In this document: piece by piece, positions 59,620-64,000 of the stretch
How the letters are laid out: each line of letters begins with the position of its first letter
How positions within the stretch are numbered: the first letter of the stretch is position 1
Assembly: GCA_963576735.1 (NCBI GenBank)
Contig: OY755177.1
Location: 2,914,001 to 2,978,000 of the forward strand
Length of the DNA: 64,000 bases
From: Bedellia somnulentella
Taxonomy: Eukaryota; Arthropoda; Insecta; Lepidoptera; Bedelliidae
Reading direction: 5' to 3'
The notes under the pieces: model-generated
Databases searched by the model: none
Told to the model about the DNA's origin: nothing
What the model saw: the letters and a program-made list of their open reading frames with translations, nothing else
Position numbers and translations under genes: made by a program

Positions 59620-61557
59620 ACTCAAGAAACCGACCAATCACGATCCGTTGTCAATTTATCAACACAAACATTAGACAAAAACACCATTGATGTACTAAGT
59701 AAAGGTTTAAATTTCGCCGTAACTCCAAGAAGAATACCTTATGAAGACATAATTTGCAATGTAGAACATTGTCTAATTCAAAATAACGTTCGTGAAGATG
59801 ACAGGGAAGCAATTCGTCAGGACGTATCTTCGATACTACGGTTGAGCAAGCTTCCTAAACCTAACCTCACACGAGCTCAAAGATCTGCCCTTAAAAATTT
59901 AAAATCTAATGAAGACATAGTAGTTCTACGCGCGGATAAAGGTAATTCAACAGTAGTTATGGATACGTCTGAATATAAGAACAAAGTATCACAATTATTG
60001 TCAGATGACTCAACCTACCAAAAAGTCAAACGAGATCCCACGACTAAAATACTCAAACAAACATCTGATTTAATAAAAAGACATAGTGATACCCTAACGT
60101 TAGACTCGAAAGCTTTATTACCATCGTGTGTGAAACCTCCAAAACTGTATGGGTTACCCAAAATTCACAAAGTTGACCACCCGCTTCGTCCAATAGTAAG
60201 CCAAATTGACACACCAACATACAAATTGGCAAAACATGTGGCAAAGATACTATCACCACTTCGAGGAAAAACTGAAGCCTTTGTGAAGAATTCCTATCAA
60301 TTCATTAATGATATCAAGAACTTAAGTCTTAGTGATGAGGACATTATGGTCAGCTTTGATGTTCAGTCTCTTTACACCAGTTTACCAATACAAGACTGTG
60401 TTGAAGTTGTCACAGAAAGGTTAACAGATGCTGACATACCTTTAGAATATGCAGAATTACTTAAGCACTGCCTTACAACTGGCTACTTACTTTGGGATAA
60501 GGAATTCTACATCCAGACTGATGGTGTGGCAATGGGATCCCCAGTCTCTCCTATTGTAGCCGATATATTTATGGAACGATTGGAGGAGATTGCACTAAAA
60601 TCCTTCCCTGTCACTCCAAAGGTTTATAAGAGGTACGTAGATGATACTTTTGCAATCCTACCCAAAAACATAGTCTCTGCATTCTTAGACCATCTTAATT
60701 CCATTAACCCTAAGATCCAATTTACAATGGAATTAGAGACTAATAATAGTTTAGCCTTTCTAGATGTCCTCTTGATAAGGAATTCTGATAACTCAATTAG
60801 TCACACAGTTTATAGGAAACCCACCCACACTGATAGGTACCTCAATGGTGACTCACACCACCATCCATCTCAGTTAGCTACTGTTGGTAAAACTTTGTTT
60901 CAGAGAGCCAAACATCTTTGTGACGAACACCATCTTGCTGGAGAGCTCAGTCATGTGAAACAAGTTCTTCACAACAACAAGCTGAAATTGCCCCGCCAAC
61001 GTCACCGCTCCTCCGATAAACCACCTACTGTTGAAAGACTCCCTGCAACTCTACCTTTTGTAAAGGGTGTAACAGACAAAATTAGTACTGTGTTACAGCG
61101 TGCTTCCATTAAGACCTACTTCAAGCCGCACCAAAAGATAAGTCAGTTTCTAAGACCTATCAAATGTCAGATCCCTTTACAAGATGCAGGCGTTTATAAA
61201 CTAGACTGTGAGTGTGGTCTTTCATACATCGGCCAAACAAAGCGTAGTGTAGCAACTCGCGTTAGAGAACATATTGCTGATATGAAGAATAGGCGTCCTG
61301 GAAGATCTGCTTTGTGTGAACACACCTTCGATAAGCCAAACCACCACATGCGTTTTGACAAACCTACAATTCTAGCAAAAGAGAATCAATTGATACCTAG
61401 AATGATACGCGAGTCTATTGAAATAAAGAAACATCCAAACTTCAATAGAGATGATGGTTGGCAATTACCACCTGCTTGGAACCCGATCATTAGCACAACC
61501 AAGCGAGGGAAGAACACTAGCAAGACTCCAGATAACATTAGCTCTTTTTGTACATAG
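59620..61557 (+). CDS. Penelope reverse transcriptase with GIY-YIG endonuclease, N-terminus missing
   Basis: The frame is open for 645 codons but enters straight from the inverted copy; no ATG opens it (the codon at 59842 is TTG), so the N-terminus is lost. Early motifs are RADKGNSTVVMD and KPPKLYGLPKIHK. The reverse transcriptase shows LRPIVSQI, FDVQSLYTSLP, GVAMGSPVSPIVADIFME and the catalytic YVDDTFAIL. A linker leads to the GIY-YIG nuclease: GVYKLDCECGLSYIGQTKRS with ATRVREH and the downstream Glu-Asn (KENQLI). Penelope enzymes prime at nicked DNA or telomere ends. The lesion-free frame and identical arms suggest recent insertion. Confidence 0.92.
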   Translation, partial: TQETDQSRSVVNLSTQTLDKNTIDVLSKGLNFAVTPRRIPYEDIICNVEHCLIQNNVREDDREAIRQDVSSILRLSKLPKPNLTRAQRSALKNLKSNEDIVVLRADKGNSTVVMDTSEYKNKVSQLLSDDSTYQKVKRDPTTKILKQTSDLIKRHSDTLTLDSKALLPSCVKPPKLYGLPKIHKVDHPLRPIVSQIDTPTYKLAKHVAKILSPLRGKTEAFVKNSYQFINDIKNLSLSDEDIMVSFDVQSLYTSLPIQDCVEVVTERLTDADIPLEYAELLKHCLTTGYLLWDKEFYIQTDGVAMGSPVSPIVADIFMERLEEIALKSFPVTPKVYKRYVDDTFAILPKNIVSAFLDHLNSINPKIQFTMELETNNSLAFLDVLLIRNSDNSISHTVYRKPTHTDRYLNGDSHHHPSQLATVGKTLFQRAKHLCDEHHLAGELSHVKQVLHNNKLKLPRQRHRSSDKPPTVERLPATLPFVKGVTDKISTVLQRASIKTYFKPHQKISQFLRPIKCQIPLQDAGVYKLDCECGLSYIGQTKRSVATRVREHIADMKNRRPGRSALCEHTFDKPNHHMRFDKPTILAKENQLIPRMIRESIEIKKHPNFNRDDGWQLPPAWNPIISTTKRGKNTSKTPDNISSFCT

Positions 61558-62078
61558 CAAATATTAAACGCAAATGTAACTTAAAATTTTGTGAAGGTAG
61601 TTAGTATTAATAATTTTATAGTACTGTATAATGACAAATAACACCTCAGTCTTCCCGTGACCATGATAACTGAAAAGTTTTCGAAACGTCGGGCTTTAAA
61701 AATAATGTAATAATACGCGATTAAAATATCCGAAAATCAAAAGTTGTTTCAATTATAATCCGAAAATCAAAAGTTGTTTCAATTATAATGTGCAATCGTG
61801 AAAATCTTAGAAAATACTAAAATATACGCAGTTATAATATAAAATTCAATTTCAAGAATGTAGTCTCAGTTTTGGTTTTGCCGTCACGTGTTGTGTTGCT
61901 TTAGTACATTAATTGTTCAAAATCTGATTAAAATTAATACATAAACATGTTATTTAATACGGTCTTTTTAATTGTTATATAAAAAATATTTTGGTAAATC
62001 CTTCTAAACAAGCTAACTACGTGAATAAGTTCTTTAGAATCCAAAATTCTATGTAAATTTAGTTAAAGCACAAACAAA

Positions 62079-62238
62079 ATGTTGCTAATAACGTATTTTT
62101 GTATATTTCTGATATGTTTGTGTATTACATGGTGCAGTCGGAAGCAAATGTTGAACAGAATGACGGAAAATATGTTGCTACTTTCTGGTGAATTGCCGGT
62201 GCTCGGTCATGCTTTACTGCTGCAGAAAAAGAGAGATG
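62079..62238 (+). CDS. Cytochrome P450, first coding exon
   Basis: ATG at 62079 opens 53 codons and ends at a GTAAAG donor (62239), phase 1. The product starts with a hydrophobic membrane anchor (MLLITYFCIFLICLCI), then a short polar stretch, then ELPVLGHALLLQ, matching the proline hinge and (I/V)(I/L)GH block after the anchor in insect CYP4-clan enzymes such as CYP340. P450s of this kind sit in the endoplasmic reticulum and oxidise hydrophobic substrates. No further exon is visible before 64000; the gene may continue beyond the window or be a fragment. Confidence 0.78.
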
Positions 62239-62380
62239 GTAAAGTTTTTTACAAATAAATAATTCAGATAAGCTAATGAGAATAGTCAACTAGTTATTGA
62301 GAATGATGGAAACATAGGCAAATTATATAGGTACTACCAAATTTCCATGATTTCCGAGATGTATGTTTATAAAAACCAAC
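62239..62380 (+). other. P450 intron start
   Basis: No coding sequence seen. Confidence 0.5.
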
Positions 62381-62500
62381 TCAACCTCAAACGTTCGCCC
62401 CGCATATCCCCGAAAGGGTAGACAGAGGTACTAATACTTCTGAACATCACGTTACACTGTCACCTGGTGTTCAGAGTACCCACGTTTTGCTTCTACCCAC
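62381..62500 (-). repeat. SINE-A fragment
   Basis: CTCAAACGTTCGCCCCGCAT to AGAGTACCCACGTTTTGCT, reverse orientation. Confidence 0.7.
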
Positions 62501-62764
62501 TGAGCTTTCACGGTTTTTATAAAGGTTTCAAATATTTACCTACATATTATAAAATAGTTATAGAAATATTTGTCTTTATCTGGGTCAATTTCTACAAATC
62601 CAGTTTTTTTTTGTAGTTACAATAGTGACGAGCTGTAGTACTACAAAAATAACTGGTGGGAGGTTGTCCAGGGACGTCAATAGTGGAAGAGGGTCTTCTT
62701 AAGGTCTTTGGCCAGCAGTGGAATGAACTAGGGTTATGATCAGAATGAAAATCTTCTTCTTCTA

Positions 62765-62870
62765 CTTGTGAAAATCACGTGACATTGTCACCTGGTGTTC
62801 AGAGTACCCACGTTTTTCTTGGACAGTGTACTTACATAATAAGGGGCAGGCCTATCGCCGTATGAATAAA
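62765..62870 (-). repeat. SINE-A fragment
   Basis: AAATCACGTGACATTGTCAC to GGCAGGCCTATCGCCG. Confidence 0.7.
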
Positions 62871-63195
62871 AATATTAATTATAGAGAAGAAGATATTGGT
62901 AACGATGATGATGATTTTAATACAACGGAGTATAAAAATATTTATAAAATTATTCTCACACCTACCGATTGTGTATGCAAAATTCCATATAAAATTGGTT
63001 CAGCAGTTTCGGAGAAGTTTGGTCACAGAAACTGTGGCACGTGTATTTTATATGTTAGACATGGATTTCTCAACTGTCTGTGATTAAAAGGGTCATAAGT
63101 AATACATAAGTAATAAGTTTTTAGTGATAATTTGCTATCAAATATCATAATGTCAGAAACGTTTAGATGTCAGATTTCTTCGGTATTAAAATCTC
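62871..63195. other. No gene; repeat-like scrap
   Basis: 62990-63030 (TAAAATTGGTTCAGCAGTTT) looks like the interior of a dispersed element. The overlapping short open frames carry no domain. Confidence 0.45.
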
Positions 63196-63335
63196 AAGGG
63201 CAAGAACGAGCGCTATTTTATCGACACGATAACGGTTAGAATGAGATGGCAGTATACGATACTAAGTAAGTGCGTAAGAGATGGCTGCTTTATCGCACGC
63301 GATAACTAGTTTAAACACCGTTCGTGCTTGCCCTT
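63196..63335. mobile_element. MITE-2 copy
   Basis: AAGGGCAAGAACGAGCG and CGTTCGTGCTTGCCCTT ends; the interior is nearly identical to 56161-56301. Confidence 0.85.
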
Positions 63336-63544
63336 CTGATCTATCCAAAATAGTAACTGAAAAACACACACACACACATATATGAAAATTAAATTGAATT
63401 ACAAAAAGAGGGGTGAGTAATGCGGGGGTGAGTACTCTACCGAGCCTAGGGCTACGTAAAATTGGCATGTCACAGTGTCTCTTAGAAAACTTCTTAGACA
63501 TAGCTAAAACGGTTCTTATTAAATTGGGTGTATACATTCAGTGG

Positions 63545-63760
63545 ACCAGAAAATAACATGTAAATTTAAGAGGCGACTAACGGTATTGGGGCTTTAAGGG
63601 ATTTTTGGGCGATGCGGTTGGAGACCCATCACCAACAACCTCTATTTTACTATCTTTTCCCCACGCAACTTCCAAAGGTGGCTGAGGAATGTCTCATTCC
63701 CTAGCTCTGGCTACCCCTTCAAGGTATTTATAGCCGTGAGTATATGTATGCATGTATGTA
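63545..63760 (+). repeat. SINE-B copy, 5'-truncated
   Basis: Starts in AAGAGGCGACTAACGG and ends with GTATATGTATGCATGTATGT. Confidence 0.8.
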
Positions 63761-64000
63761 TGTCCTATATTTATCTCAGCTCATATATGTTCCCACCGCG
63801 GGAAACAAAAACCTTTTCTTTTCATATCCTGAATAGGGTGATTTGGTCGTAGTCCACCGTGCTGGCCTAGTGCGGGTAGACTAGGCGGGTAGGTAAGCGG
63901 TGAGGTAGTCGGTACTACTATCGTGATTTAACATGCTTTCGTTTATTTATTGTGTTCTCGAAAACTTATAAACGTATATTTACTTTAAAACTATTCAATT
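63761..64000. other. Repeat scrap and AT-rich DNA
   Basis: 63838-63890 is the reverse of the GGCCAGC repeat seen at 55987. Confidence 0.5.

Larger units (their letters stand above)
58976..61790 (+). mobile_element. Penelope-like element with inverted terminal copy
   Basis: 635 bp at the left (58976-59610) is the reverse complement of 61125-61759 at the right. The encoded 144-residue stretches are identical. Such inverted partial copies at the 5' end are a Penelope habit. The right end has an extra 30-bp tandem unit (61760-61789). Confidence 0.92.

Noticed and set aside
62826..63083. 85-codon frame after the P450 exon, tested as a second exon
   Set aside because: No P450 motif, begins in SINE-A sequence.

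Overview
This window is a piece of an AT-rich moth or butterfly genome. The host-gene and transposon types (Transib, Helitrons, mariner, CR1-, RTE- and Penelope-type retroelements, tRNA-headed SINEs, MITEs) and the repeat vocabulary fit Lepidoptera. I cannot name the species. Three host genes are supported, all on the + strand: the 3' two-thirds of an Arf-GAP with PH and ankyrin repeats (CenG1A/AGAP type, exons 10769-24240), a single-exon SLC22-type organic cation transporter (48886-50631), and the first coding exon of a cytochrome P450 (62079-62238). Nearly everything else is transposon-derived.

Layout. 1-763: no feature. 764-1637: non-autonomous Helitron. 1724-2670: internally deleted IS630/Tc1-type element with perfect 37-bp inverted ends. 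2833-10180: one tRNA-headed SINE broken by two younger insertions, a full-length single-ORF LINE (2957-7047) and an apparently intact Transib (7074-9941). 10769-24240: CenG1A exons; introns hold SINEs, tandem tRNA-like units and an intact two-ORF CR1-like LINE (17.28-22.86 kb); a 200-N gap (22931-23130) hides at least one exon. 24241-29136: 3' UTR and low-information DNA. 29137-30445: dead mariner. 31828-38481: perfect 3327-bp tandem duplication carrying most of a TIR transposon of a family I cannot name, all inside a second Helitron (32996-39341). 39.4-44.9 kb: two decayed LINEs, tail to tail. 46.48-46.56 kb: three palindromes in a row. 48.5-50.6 kb: MITE, then the transporter. 51.3-58.8 kb: SINEs, LINE ends and MITEs, many nested. 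58976-61790: Penelope-like element with a 635-bp inverted terminal copy. 62.08 kb to the end: P450 exon and repeats.

The host genes show no functional link to one another. The mobile elements give a readable history: many insertions keep exact target-site duplications, so relative ages can be ordered. Best leads are (a) the Transib with RAG-recombination-signal-like ends and a spliced transposase with all expected acidic residues, (b) the unnamed cysteine-rich transposon family at 33.2-38.6 kb, (c) the triple nest at 2.8-10.2 kb, and (d) the P450 and CenG1A exons, which are too short to stand out as long open frames.
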